DNA of 62,341 nucleotides from Streptococcus suis (GTDB taxonomy: Bacteria > Bacillota > Bacilli > Lactobacillales > Streptococcaceae). Both the position numbers and the translations under genes were made by a program. Location of the stretch: contig NZ_WCJE01000010.1 of NCBI RefSeq assembly GCF_016743335.1, positions 1 through 62,341 of the forward strand, given 5' to 3'. Numbering within the stretch: position 1 is the stretch's first letter; the number at the start of each line of letters is the position of its first letter. Below are positions 9,510 to 17,022 of this stretch, piece by piece. Below the pieces are notes generated by a model. That model was given only the letters and a program-made list of their open reading frames with translations. It did no database searches and was not told the DNA's origin.

Positions 9510-9821
9510 ATGAAACAAATTATGTTAGTGTGCAATGCTGGTATGTCTACTAGTATGTTGGTGACCAAGATGCAGAAAGCCGCAGAAGAAAAGGGGATAG
9601 AGGCAACGATTTGGGCAGTCCCTGTGTCAGAAGCTGATAGTGAAGTTAGTCAAAAGGAGATTGATGTCCTTTTGCTAGGTCCACAGGTTAAATTTTTGCT
9701 AAATGACTACAAGGCTAAGTTCGAGCCTGCAATCAAGGTTGATGCAATCAATATGATGGATTATGGAGTGATGAATGGTGCTAAGGTGCTCGATGCTGCT
9801 TTGGCACTAATGGAGGACTAG
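9510..9821 (+). CDS. celA: PTS lactose/cellobiose-type EIIB
   Basis: 103 aa cytosolic phosphocarrier. The phosphorylated cysteine is C8 in IMLVCNAGMSTS, the P-loop-like signature of cellobiose EIIB. It takes phosphate from the EIIA encoded next door and passes it to the sugar during transport by EIIC. The start follows AGGAGG. Its stop is one base from the EIIA start. Family assignment is firm; cellobiose as substrate is only the family default. Confidence 0.93.
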   Translation: MKQIMLVCNAGMSTSMLVTKMQKAAEEKGIEATIWAVPVSEADSEVSQKEIDVLLLGPQVKFLLNDYKAKFEPAIKVDAINMMDYGVMNGAKVLDAALALMED

Positions 9822-9822
9822 T

Positions 9823-10155
9823 ATGAACTCTCCGGAATACTTAGAAGCGATTATGGGGCTTATTATGTATGGGGGAGAGGCAAAGGGCTATGCTGTTCAG
9901 GCGATTCAAGCGGCCAAGCAGGAGGATTTCCAGACGGCAGAGCACTTGCTTCAAGAAGCAAACACCTCCCTAAATATTGCCCATAAGTCACAAACAGGTC
10001 TACTAGCCCAAGAGGCTGGTGGGCAAACGGTGGAAGTGACCTTGCTAATGGTGCATGGACAGGACCACTTGATGAATGCCTTGACATTTATTGATATGGC
10101 CAAGGAAGTAGTGGAGCTCTATAAGCGTTTAGCTGAACAAAAGAATTGTGGCTAG
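9823..10155 (+). CDS. celC: PTS lactose/cellobiose-type EIIA
   Basis: 110 aa helical trimer-forming phosphocarrier. The active-site histidine is H78 in LLMVHGQDHLM, and the family pattern NIAHKSQTGLLAQEA is present. It relays phosphate from HPr to EIIB. The gene starts one base after the EIIB stop and precedes a DUF3284 gene, an arrangement common in streptococcal cellobiose loci. Confidence 0.93.
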   Translation: MNSPEYLEAIMGLIMYGGEAKGYAVQAIQAAKQEDFQTAEHLLQEANTSLNIAHKSQTGLLAQEAGGQTVEVTLLMVHGQDHLMNALTFIDMAKEVVELYKRLAEQKNCG

Positions 10156-10191
10156 GCTACCTTATTGGATAACGGAGGTAGGAGGATAGGT

Positions 10192-10635
10192 ATGAAAATC
10201 AAAAAAATAGGACAGGTTCCAATTGAACAATTATTTGCTGCGATTGGTCGGTCCTTGAAAGAGGATTATCAGCAAAATACTGGACGTCCTCTTCTTGATC
10301 AAGATATCCAGGAGGGTTTGACCTATGTAAAAACATTTGGAGACAAAGGAGAGCATAGTGTCAAGGTGCGTGTAGAGGAATTTCTTGCTCCCTATCGTTA
10401 TGCTGTTTGCTTTCATTCCAATCGAGGAAAAGAGCATATCTGCTATGATTTGCACGCTTTGGGGGACAATCAAACAGAGATTGAATACTCTTATGAAATG
10501 GAAGCGGCAGACTTATTTATGAGAGGGAACTACTTTTTAATGGAGAAAGTCTTCTCTAAGAGTTTGAAACGGCAGACAGATGCTCAATTAGAAGCACTGA
10601 TTCGGTATTCTAAAGAAGGTGCTTCGACATCGTGA
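10192..10635 (+). CDS. DUF3284 family protein
   Basis: 147 aa soluble protein of a family found almost only in lactose/cellobiose-type PTS operons of Firmicutes; no biochemical role is established. The chain MKIKKIGQVPIEQLFAAIG, then GLTYVKTF, IEYSYEME and FSKSLKRQTDAQLEAL suggests an SRPBCC-like (START-type) alpha/beta fold, but this is an impression. The ATG at 10192 follows AGGAGGAT and is preferred to a TTG at 10165. It lies between EIIA and EIIC, so it probably assists uptake or handling of the phosphorylated sugar. Confidence 0.85.
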   Translation: MKIKKIGQVPIEQLFAAIGRSLKEDYQQNTGRPLLDQDIQEGLTYVKTFGDKGEHSVKVRVEEFLAPYRYAVCFHSNRGKEHICYDLHALGDNQTEIEYSYEMEAADLFMRGNYFLMEKVFSKSLKRQTDAQLEALIRYSKEGASTS

Positions 10636-10678
10636 TTTTGTTTATACAACAATAAAAAAATAGAAAAGGAGACAGATT

Positions 10679-12055
10679 ATGTCAAATATTTCTGAAAAGT
10701 TCATGGAAATATCAGGAAAAATCGGCTCGCAACGTCATTTGATAGCTATACGTGATTCCTTTATTTCCATGATGCCGATTACAATGGCTGGTACGGTAGC
10801 CGTCCTGCTCAATGTCTTTTTGAGGGATATTCCAAACAATATGGGTTGGACAGGTTTTGCAGAGGCTATGCAGCCTGTTATTAACATCAATGGCTATGTT
10901 TATTTTGGAACCATTGGGATTATGGCACTTGTTTTTGCCTTTGCTTTTGGTTACAACTTGTCTTTGATGTACAAGGTCAATCCTCTTGCAGGCGGTTTGA
11001 TTTCCTTTGCATCATTCATCTCTACTATTCCTCAAAGTGTAACGATTTCCACTGCTTTAGACGGAGTTGATAAGTCAGTTGTTTCTGCTTTGGAAGGTTT
11101 GGGATTATCCATTGTGACGACAGATGGAGTTTCAGCCTTGGAAACAAGCCAGTGGGGAGCTATCGCATTGAAATATGGCGGTGCAACAGGTTTGTTTACA
11201 GCATTGTTTATTGGATTTCTCGCCACATGGGTCTATGCAAGTCTTGTAAAACGGAATGTCATTATTAAATTGCCAGATTCTGTTCCACCGGCAGTTAATA
11301 AGGCCTTTGCTGCTATTATCCCAGGTACTGCTGCAATTTATGCGTCATCCATTGTGGCATATCTTGCATTTACTCTAACAGGACAATCTTTGGGAGATTT
11401 AGTATCAACTTATATTCAACTGCCATTACTTGGTCTGTCACAAGGTCTTGGGTCAGTCATTCTTTTAACTTTCCTTGTACAACTTTTTTGGTTCTTCGGC
11501 CTGCATGGCCACAATGTCTTGGCGCCAATTATGGACGGAGTCTATATGGTTGCACTAAATGAAAATGCGGCTGCTTATACTGCAACTCATAGTACTGCGA
11601 ATTTACCGTGGCTTTGGACTCGTGGTTCCTTTGATGCTTATGCTCAAATGGGTGGTTCAGGCGTCACTCTAGCTTTGATTATTGCTATTTTCATTTTCTC
11701 AAAACGAGAAGAATACAAAATGGTAGCTAAATTATCTGCTCCAATGGGTGTATTCAATATTAACGAACCAGTTACCTTTGGTATACCAATGGTATTGAAT
11801 CCACTGTTTGCTATTCCATGGCTAATTGTTCCACCGATTTGTGCAACTATCGCATACTTAGCGACAGCGGCAGGTATAATTCCGCCAGTCTTTGCTCCTG
11901 TTCCATGGATTACCCCTCCAGGACTCTACGCTTATCTAGCAACAGGTGGTAACATTATGGCTGCGTTGGTTTCACTATTCAACCTCTTTGTTGCCTTCCT
12001 GATTTGGACACCATTTGTTATTGCAGCCAATAAGGTTAAGGCTGGTGAGGAATAA
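10679..12055 (+). CDS. celB: PTS lactose/cellobiose-type EIIC permease
   Basis: 458 aa integral membrane permease with about ten hydrophobic segments. Family landmarks are the N-terminal LIAIRDSFISMMPITMAG, FWFFGLHGHNVLAPIMDG near residue 275 and FNINEPVTFGIPMVLNP near residue 360, whose glutamate is needed for sugar binding in characterised homologues. It imports and phosphorylates beta-linked disaccharides with the EIIA and EIIB encoded upstream. A clear AAAAGGAG site precedes the ATG. Its stop overlaps the start of a 48-aa membrane peptide gene by one base. Confidence 0.95.
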   Translation: MSNISEKFMEISGKIGSQRHLIAIRDSFISMMPITMAGTVAVLLNVFLRDIPNNMGWTGFAEAMQPVININGYVYFGTIGIMALVFAFAFGYNLSLMYKVNPLAGGLISFASFISTIPQSVTISTALDGVDKSVVSALEGLGLSIVTTDGVSALETSQWGAIALKYGGATGLFTALFIGFLATWVYASLVKRNVIIKLPDSVPPAVNKAFAAIIPGTAAIYASSIVAYLAFTLTGQSLGDLVSTYIQLPLLGLSQGLGSVILLTFLVQLFWFFGLHGHNVLAPIMDGVYMVALNENAAAYTATHSTANLPWLWTRGSFDAYAQMGGSGVTLALIIAIFIFSKREEYKMVAKLSAPMGVFNINEPVTFGIPMVLNPLFAIPWLIVPPICATIAYLATAAGIIPPVFAPVPWITPPGLYAYLATGGNIMAALVSLFNLFVAFLIWTPFVIAANKVKAGEE

Positions 12056-12201
12056 TGTTTTCCAAGAACAAATCTCCTTTCTTATTGGCGCTAGGATTTT
12101 TCCTTATCGCGATTAGTCCGCTTTATGGGAATAAATATCTAAACATTATATCTGGTTTGGTTTTTATTCTAATCAGTGTACTTAGGAGTAGGAGAAAATA
12201 A
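12055..12201 (+). CDS. 48-aa small membrane protein at the operon end
   Basis: An ATG that shares one base with the EIIC stop (TAATG) opens a 48-codon frame ending at TAA 12199-12201. It begins MFSKNKSPFLLALGFFLIAI and finishes with the basic tail VLRSRRK. Two hydrophobic stretches (about residues 9-21 and 31-44) predict a two-span membrane hairpin with a positive C-terminus. The TAATG overlap implies translational coupling to EIIC. I do not recognise a family; a PTS accessory role is inferred from position only. Confidence 0.6.
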   Translation: MFSKNKSPFLLALGFFLIAISPLYGNKYLNIISGLVFILISVLRSRRK

Positions 12202-12212
12202 TTACACTAAAT

Positions 12213-12247
12213 AGAAAACGACTTCCGTATTGGAGGTCGTTTTTTTG
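12213..12247 (+). terminator. Operon terminator; right member of the 32-bp direct repeat
   Basis: Bases 12213-12244 are identical to 3350-3381 and end in seven Ts. It closes the 6-phosphoglycoside operon. Confidence 0.85.
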
Positions 12248-12270
12248 ACAAAAAGTCCGAACACTGTAAT

Positions 12271-12307
12271 TGTTAAGAGATTGCAAGTTATCTGTAATAT
12301 TTGTTAC
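12271..12307 (+). promoter_or_regulatory. Candidate VicR/WalR sites upstream of the CHAP gene
   Basis: TGTTAA (12271), TGCAAG (12282) and TGTAAT (12293) are spaced at 11-base intervals, the phasing of the VicR/WalR consensus (two TGTnAn half-sites five bases apart). TGTTAC at 12302 adds a fourth, out-of-phase half-site. VicRK controls CHAP-type wall hydrolases in streptococci. The middle half-site is imperfect. Confidence 0.4.
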
Positions 12308-12380
12308 ATTTCTTTAAGCTCTCTGCAAGGATTATCCCTTAGGATAGATAGGGCAGAAAAACACGAAGGAATCAAATATT

Positions 12381-12959
12381 ATGAGTTATCAAATGATAAA
12401 AAAACAATTCAAATTGGGACTGTTTACAGCCCTCATAGGAAATCTTTTATGGTCGGGAATGGTGAATGTCAGTGCAGATGACACAGTTATAAGCGATAGT
12501 CCGACAGTATCAGCGTTAACAAAAAAGGTTGAAGCTGCAAAAAAAGCAGCCAAAGCTGCTGCCGCTGCAAAGGCTGCTTTGGCTACCAATATGGTGTCAG
12601 AGGTTGCTGTGGAATATACGGCTAATACCTATCCAGCGGGTCAGTGTACTTGGGGTGCCAAAGAAATGGCTCCTTGGGTTGGAAACTATTGGGGTAATGG
12701 TGGAGATTGGGCAGCTAGTGCGGTAGCGCTTGGTTATGAAGTGGGAACTACTCCAAAAGTTGGCGCTATTGCTGTATGGACAGATGGAGGCTACGGTCAT
12801 GTTGCCTATGTAACAGATGTGGCAGCTAACGGTCACATTCAAGTTAAGGAATCAAACTATGGTGGAGTATACTACCCAAGTAATGTCCGAGGTTTCTTTG
12901 ATCCAACAACGACTAGTGAAGGAACAGTCAGCTATATTTACCCACCAGCTGGAGTATAA
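12381..12959 (+). CDS. Secreted CHAP-domain peptidoglycan hydrolase-like protein
   Basis: 192 aa with an N-terminal signal peptide ([18 protein letters not shown], cleavage probably near VSADD), an Ala/Lys-rich helical linker (residues 47-69) and a C-terminal CHAP domain. The catalytic cysteine is C89 in AGQCTWGA and the histidine H140 in GYGHVAYV, followed by ESNYGG. Such proteins cleave peptidoglycan amide or peptide bonds outside the cell. No wall-binding repeats or LPXTG are present, so it should be released or loosely bound. AAGGA lies 10 bases before the ATG. A different upstream frame starting at 12230 overlaps the promoter and is not used. Confidence 0.88.
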   Translation: MSYQMIKKQFKLGLFTALIGNLLWSGMVNVSADDTVISDSPTVSALTKKVEAAKKAAKAAAAAKAALATNMVSEVAVEYTANTYPAGQCTWGAKEMAPWVGNYWGNGGDWAASAVALGYEVGTTPKVGAIAVWTDGGYGHVAYVTDVAANGHIQVKESNYGGVYYPSNVRGFFDPTTTSEGTVSYIYPPAGV

Positions 12960-12960
12960 T

Positions 12961-13124
12961 TATAGTCATTTGAATTAACTTTGATACATCGTCACTTTCG
13001 TCTTGCCGTACTCTACGAAAGTGACTTGCTTCGCAGGTCTTATTTCCAACCTAGAACAGCCTTTATGCTGTTCTAGCAACCTGCACCTCAGTTCCTTGTC
13101 TGAAAGCTAATTCATTCGACTATA
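12961..13124. repeat. 164-bp MITE-like inverted-repeat element
   Basis: The ends TATAGTCATTTGAATTA (12961-12977) and TAATTCATTCGACTATA (13108-13124) are imperfect terminal inverted repeats. The interior holds a TTGCCGTACTCTACGAAAGTGACTTG-like segment and an AGAACAG...CTGTTCT hairpin preceded by TTTCCAACCT, closely resembling the interior of widespread pneumococcal intergenic repeats. It has no coding capacity. The right end supplies a TATAAT (13121-13126) facing out. Confidence 0.7.
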
Positions 13125-13132
13125 ATATGAGA

Positions 13133-13200
13133 TATAAAGACCGAGTAGGTCTCAGATTGAAGAAAAAGTCCATTTTGGACAATTTTCTTCAATCTTTTTT
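13133..13200 (+). ncRNA. Candidate small RNA: orphan promoter, two hairpins and T run
   Basis: TATAAT at 13121-13126, with TTGTCT 19 bp upstream (13096-13101), could start a transcript near 13133. The predicted RNA holds the hairpin AGACC-GAGTA-GGTCT and then a long stem (GATTGAAGAAAA against TTTTCTTCAATC, 13155-13194) running into TTTTTT. No ORF lies between. It may also be simply a terminator behind a chance -10 box. Confidence 0.35.
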
Positions 13201-13216
13201 CTTTATGTTGAAAATA

Positions 13217-13260
13217 AAAAAACTCTCAGAAACACCAGAATATAAATGTTTCTAAGAGTT
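13217..13260 (-). terminator. Inverted repeat with T run on the minus strand
   Basis: AACTCTCAGAAACA (13221-13234) pairs with TGTTTCTAAGAGTT (13247-13260) with one mismatch. The A run on its left makes it a terminator for minus-strand reading. No minus-strand gene is seen upstream of it, so its partner may have been lost. Confidence 0.5.
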
Positions 13261-13302
13261 TAATGACTTGCTATCTTTCGCAAACTTCTTCAATTTTTTA
13301 TA

Positions 13303-13602
13303 TTGTTAGGAGTTTGTCTACGTTCTGAGACCGAGATCATCTATTTTGATGAGCCAACCTCGGCCTTGGATCCTGAGTTAATCGGTGAAGTCCTGGCTGT
13401 CATGATGCAGTTGGCAAAAGAAGGTATGACCATGGTAGTTGTGACGCACGAGATGGGCTTTGCGCGTGCGGTAGCTGATCGAGTCATATTTATGGATGGT
13501 GGTCGGATTATCGAAGAAGGTCGACAAGAAGACATTTTTGACCAGCCAAAAGAAGAACGTACTAAGCAATTCTTAGCTCGCATTCAGAAAGAAAATGTAT
13601 AG
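13303..13602 (+). pseudogene. C-terminal remnant of an amino-acid ABC transporter ATPase (GlnQ type)
   Basis: The frame encodes Walker B and D-loop ([15 protein letters not shown]), the H-loop ([18 protein letters not shown]) and the usual C-terminus of polar amino acid transporter ATPases. Walker A, the Q-loop and the LSGGQ signature are missing. Homology begins near 13312, just after the inverted repeat at 13221-13260, so the 5' two thirds were deleted. There is no good ribosome site before the apparent start and no partner permease nearby. Confidence 0.85.
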
Positions 13603-13606
13603 AAGG

Positions 13607-13635
13607 AAAACACTGGCAATGCTGGTGTTTTTTCT
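13607..13635 (+). terminator. Terminator after the ABC remnant
   Basis: AACACTGGC and GCTGGTGTT pair (two wobble pairs) around a 3-base loop and are followed by a T run. Confidence 0.65.
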
Positions 13636-13701
13636 GTAAGTGAATGAAAAACAGAGGAAGTTATGAAAAGACGAATATTTGTCCTAATTACGCATAATCT
13701 C

Positions 13702-13732
13702 TTGACAGTATACTTTTTTTTTTTAGTATAAT
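13702..13732 (+). promoter_or_regulatory. Surface-protein promoter with an 11-T spacer tract
   Basis: A perfect -35 TTGACA (13702-13707) and perfect -10 TATAAT (13727-13732) are separated by 19 bp, 11 of which form an uninterrupted T run (13714-13724). Loss of two Ts would give the optimal 17-bp spacing. It is a candidate for slipped-strand phase variation. Confidence 0.7.
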
Positions 13733-13787
13733 CCTATATTGTGTTCATGTAAACACCAAAAAGAATGATCTACGAGGAGGATGTAGA

Positions 13788-15644
13788 ATGAAAGAACATT
13801 GTAAACATAGGCAGCTTGCCAAATGGGCAAAACTAGGTATTGGGTTGGTAGCTTTCACTGTTTTGGGTGGTTTAGTGGTTCCAGAAGGATTAGAAGGCTT
13901 GGAACCGATAGTCGTACAGGCAGAGGAGCAGGTTAGTCGGAGTTTGACAGTATATTATAGCCTGAAAACAGGTGAAAATTTTGGTGATAAGGAAAGGTTG
14001 CAGGAAGTTACCTATCAGTTGAAACCAGGTGAGAGCATTGACATCAGTCAGGCCTATCCAGACTATCAATTTGTGAGTTCAGAATCAGGTCAGACGGTCT
14101 ACCATTACGATGACCTGAATGCCACCTTTGCAATCTATGATACTGTCACCTATCAGAGAAAGGACTATAAACCACTTTCTGATACCTTGCCAAGCCTAAG
14201 CTATACTGTCCGCTATGTAGTTGAAACGGACACAGGTCTACAGGATATTGCTACTCCAAAAAATCAGGGATTAAAAGGAGGGAGTTTTGAGTTTGTCAGT
14301 GGTCCAGAAATAGATGGTTACTATCGGTTAACAACTACTAGCGAGTTAATCCGTTATGAGGACATTCAGTCAGGACAGAAGGAAGTATTACTTTACTACA
14401 AGCCCATAGAGGCAGCTCCCTTGACCTATCAGGTAACCCTTGTCCATGCGGTTACAGGTCAGGTTTTAGAGACTTCCCAAAAGGAGATTCTTGAAGGTCG
14501 GAGTCAAGACTTAGCAACTTTCATTCCAGAAGGCTATACTAGTACGAGATTTGGATCTGGTAATCTATCCTATGATGAAGTCAAGGCTGGTAAGACCAGT
14601 GTTACCATTCTCTGTGTTCCCTTTACAGAAGAGGCGATCGGAGTGCCTATTGAGTATAGAACACAAGAGGGTGTACTTGAAGAAGCTTATCTGACCGTTA
14701 GTCCAGGAGAGAATCTAGTTGTCAAGGCCAAGGAATTTGCTGGTTATGAACTGGTACCAGGGACTGCCAGCGAGCGGACGATTCCATATAATTATGCAAA
14801 AAATTCCAAGTTACTCAAAGGAATTATGGTGGATGCTCTGGTGTTCCAATATCAAAAGATTGGGACTGGGGTAAAGCATGATATTAATTTTCCTATCCAT
14901 AAAATGACAGAGGTAGAATCCAAAGCCTTTTATGAACAGCAGGTTTTGTTGTACGAAACCCTGAATAAAGCTAGTCGATTGGATAGTAGCCTATATACAG
15001 AAGAATCTCAAGAAATATTTGCAGAACTGTTTTCTTATTTAGACTTATATCATAGTAGCTGGACAGATAGTTCAATGAAATTGGAGATTGTCTCAGAGAT
15101 TGAAAGTCTTGCTCCTCCAATCCATTCATTTAATCTATTTCGTAAGGATATAAAAAGAATAGAAAATGGCATGGCCGCCCTTGTTTTGAAAGACAAGGAA
15201 AATGCTGAGCAACCAACCCCACCAAGTACAGGTAGCGAAACAGACACTCCAACCCAACCAGGTGGCGGTGCCACTACAGATACTCCAAGCGAGCCAACTG
15301 CACCAGCACTTCCAAGTGACACACATGGAAGCGCCTCAAGTAATCAAGTGACGGACAAGTCGACTACCAATTCTTCCTCAGGTCAGGGAACAGGAGGTTC
15401 AGGAGCAGTTCTAACAAATAAGACAAGCAAGGCAACTGATGTAGCAAGTGATCCAATCTTGCAAACAAAGAAAACAGTCTCAGAAACTCAACCCCCTAGC
15501 AATCAAACCAAGACATCAGAGACCCAAAAAGCTCTTCCAGCTACTGGCGAAGCACATCCTTCATTTAGCTTGGTCGGTTTAGGCCTGATTGGTTTATCTA
15601 GCCTTCTGATTTCACGACGCAGGACTGATAGATCATCTCAGTAG
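13788..15644 (+). CDS. LPXTG cell-wall-anchored surface protein
   Basis: 618 aa. A signal peptide (LGIGLVAFTVLGGLVVPEG, cleavage near VVQAEEQ) leads into three or four related modules: SLTVYYSLKTG..., YTVRYVVETDTG..., YQVTLVHAVTGQVLE... and VPIEYRTQEGV... They resemble MucBP/ubiquitin-like beta-grasp repeats of adhesins. A helical region follows (about 365-465), then a Pro/Thr/Ser-rich wall-spanning stretch (about 466-580), then LPATG, a hydrophobic segment and RRRTDRSSQ, the sortase A substrate tail. There is no YSIRK motif. GAGGAGG precedes the ATG. The function is probably adhesion, by architecture only. Expression may depend on the 11-T tract upstream. Confidence 0.85.
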   Translation: MKEHCKHRQLAKWAKLGIGLVAFTVLGGLVVPEGLEGLEPIVVQAEEQVSRSLTVYYSLKTGENFGDKERLQEVTYQLKPGESIDISQAYPDYQFVSSESGQTVYHYDDLNATFAIYDTVTYQRKDYKPLSDTLPSLSYTVRYVVETDTGLQDIATPKNQGLKGGSFEFVSGPEIDGYYRLTTTSELIRYEDIQSGQKEVLLYYKPIEAAPLTYQVTLVHAVTGQVLETSQKEILEGRSQDLATFIPEGYTSTRFGSGNLSYDEVKAGKTSVTILCVPFTEEAIGVPIEYRTQEGVLEEAYLTVSPGENLVVKAKEFAGYELVPGTASERTIPYNYAKNSKLLKGIMVDALVFQYQKIGTGVKHDINFPIHKMTEVESKAFYEQQVLLYETLNKASRLDSSLYTEESQEIFAELFSYLDLYHSSWTDSSMKLEIVSEIESLAPPIHSFNLFRKDIKRIENGMAALVLKDKENAEQPTPPSTGSETDTPTQPGGGATTDTPSEPTAPALPSDTHGSASSNQVTDKSTTNSSSGQGTGGSGAVLTNKTSKATDVASDPILQTKKTVSETQPPSNQTKTSETQKALPATGEAHPSFSLVGLGLIGLSSLLISRRRTDRSSQ

Positions 15645-15745
15645 TCTGGCTTAGAAGGTCACCAAAACGGATGAAAATTGCAAATTGAACCAATTTCCTA
15701 ACTTGCTCACAGCATACGAGGCTAGTTGAAGCAGGAAATAACCCC

Positions 15746-15772
15746 AAAACACTGGCAGCCGCCAGTGTTTTT
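15746..15772 (+). terminator. Terminator of the LPXTG gene
   Basis: AAAACACTGGC and GCCAGTGTTTT form a perfect 11-bp stem with an AGCC loop. The 100 bases before it hold only a short AAATTG/CAATTT inverted repeat that I cannot assign. Confidence 0.85.
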
Positions 15773-15803
15773 GTCATGCCTGAGTGAAAAAGACAGAAAA
15801 GCC

Positions 15804-15854
15804 TTTACAATTAGCAGAGGAATAGATATAATAACTTAAAGAAAACGTTTGCAC
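15804..15854 (+). promoter_or_regulatory. apuR promoter and operator
   Basis: TTTACA (15804-15809) and TATAAT (15827-15832) are 17 bp apart. GAAAACGTTTGCA at 15841-15853 lies just past the expected transcription start. Read on the minus strand it is TGCAAACGTTTTCT, a cre/LacI-family operator also present before apuA. This suggests autoregulation and/or CcpA control. Confidence 0.75.
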
Positions 15855-15914
15855 AATTTTGACTGTTTGCTTGCTAAAAGATAAGCAACAGAAATAGAAT
15901 TAGGGAGGAGTTCT

Positions 15915-16856
15915 ATGACGACATTAGCCGATGTGGCTAGGTTAGCCAATGTATCAAAGATGACTGTTTCGCGTGTCATCAACCATCCAGAACAAGTTAC
16001 ACAAGAGCTGCGGACGCTCGTAACTGCTGCGATGGAAGAATTAAACTATAAGCCAAATGTGGCGGCCAAGGCCTTGGCCCAGCAACGGACACTGATTGTT
16101 CAGGCTGTCATTCTCGAAAAGATGGATGTGGTAGAGCCGTACTATATCGACCTTCTTGCAGGAATCGCTGATGAGCTCAATCATCGAAATTATACCTTGC
16201 AGTTGGTGACCAATCCAAGTCAGATCACTGATCAATGTGATGGTTACATCGTGACTGGCGCTCGCAAGGATGACTACCCTTGGTTGAAAGGGCTGCGGAA
16301 GCCATTGATTTTATTTGGAGAGAATCAAGAAGGGCTTCCTTTTGTAGATTCAGACAATCGTTTGGCGACTAGGTCCGCAACCCAGTTTGCTTTATCAAAA
16401 GGTTATGAGAGGATTGTTTTTGTAGGGATTGACTTGCCAGAAGCCTTTGAAAAAGGGAGAGAAGAAGGCTACAAAGATGCGATGCAGGGCCGAGAAACTC
16501 ATCTCTATCGATTGGAAAATCGTTCTCGTGTTGCGGAAGAATTTGTGAAAAATCTTGATTATTTACCAGAAAACACCTGCTTTATCTGCGCATCGGATCG
16601 TCTCGCTCTTGGGGTTACAAGAGGTTTACAAGCTCTAGGAAAGTCTATTCCGAATGACGTTGGGGTGATTGGTTTTGACGGCTTCTTTTTAGATAGGATG
16701 TCCAGACCAGCCTTGACGACGATGAAGCAGCCGATTCGTCAAATGGGGGCTCTTAGCGTCAAACATTTAATGACGATATTGGATGGCAAGCCTCTGGCTA
16801 GACAGGGGCATTACTGCCAGGCAACCTTAATTGAAAGGGAGACTACACCTCAGTAG
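15915..16856 (+). CDS. apuR: LacI/GalR-family repressor (ApuR/MalR type)
   Basis: 313 aa DNA-binding regulator. The N-terminal helix-turn-helix TLADVARLANVSKMTVSRVI (residues 3-22) and hinge helix (KPNVAAKALAQQRT) are canonical LacI. The rest is a periplasmic-binding-protein-like sugar sensor (VDSDNRLATRSATQFAL, FICASDRLALGV, GVIGFDGF). It directly precedes the amylopullulanase gene, and both promoters carry the same operator. In S. suis the regulator next to apuA has been called ApuR, and close relatives are MalR repressors of maltose/maltodextrin genes. GGGAGGAG precedes the ATG. Confidence 0.88.
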   Translation: MTTLADVARLANVSKMTVSRVINHPEQVTQELRTLVTAAMEELNYKPNVAAKALAQQRTLIVQAVILEKMDVVEPYYIDLLAGIADELNHRNYTLQLVTNPSQITDQCDGYIVTGARKDDYPWLKGLRKPLILFGENQEGLPFVDSDNRLATRSATQFALSKGYERIVFVGIDLPEAFEKGREEGYKDAMQGRETHLYRLENRSRVAEEFVKNLDYLPENTCFICASDRLALGVTRGLQALGKSIPNDVGVIGFDGFFLDRMSRPALTTMKQPIRQMGALSVKHLMTILDGKPLARQGHYCQATLIERETTPQ

Positions 16857-16866
16857 TCTCTTTTTT
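16839..16866 (+). terminator. Terminator overlapping the apuR stop codon
   Basis: GAGACTAC (16839-16846) and GTAGTCTC (16853-16860) pair, with TTTTTT following. The stem includes the last apuR codons. Confidence 0.85.
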
Positions 16867-16959
16867 GGTCAGTGGGCGGTCTAGGAGCAAAAGAAGGGGG
16901 AGCTATTTATTCTATTCTTGTTAGATAGTAGCCCAAAACTTGTTACCGCTAACATTCGA

Positions 16960-16997
16960 GAAAACGTTTGCAAAAACTCCTTGGAATTGTATATACT
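16960..16997 (+). promoter_or_regulatory. apuA promoter with operator over the -35
   Basis: GAAAACGTTTGCAAAA (16960-16975) repeats the apuR operator and overlaps the likely -35 (TTGCAA, 16968-16973). A -10 TATACT (16992-16997) follows at 18 bp. Binding of CcpA or ApuR here should block polymerase. Confidence 0.7.
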
Positions 16998-17022
16998 GGT
17001 AGTGTACAATTCAAACTTATTT

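Noticed and set aside
12230..12481. 83-codon frame before the CHAP gene
   Set aside because: It starts inside a terminator, overlaps the CHAP promoter and has no ribosome site; the CHAP frame explains the region.
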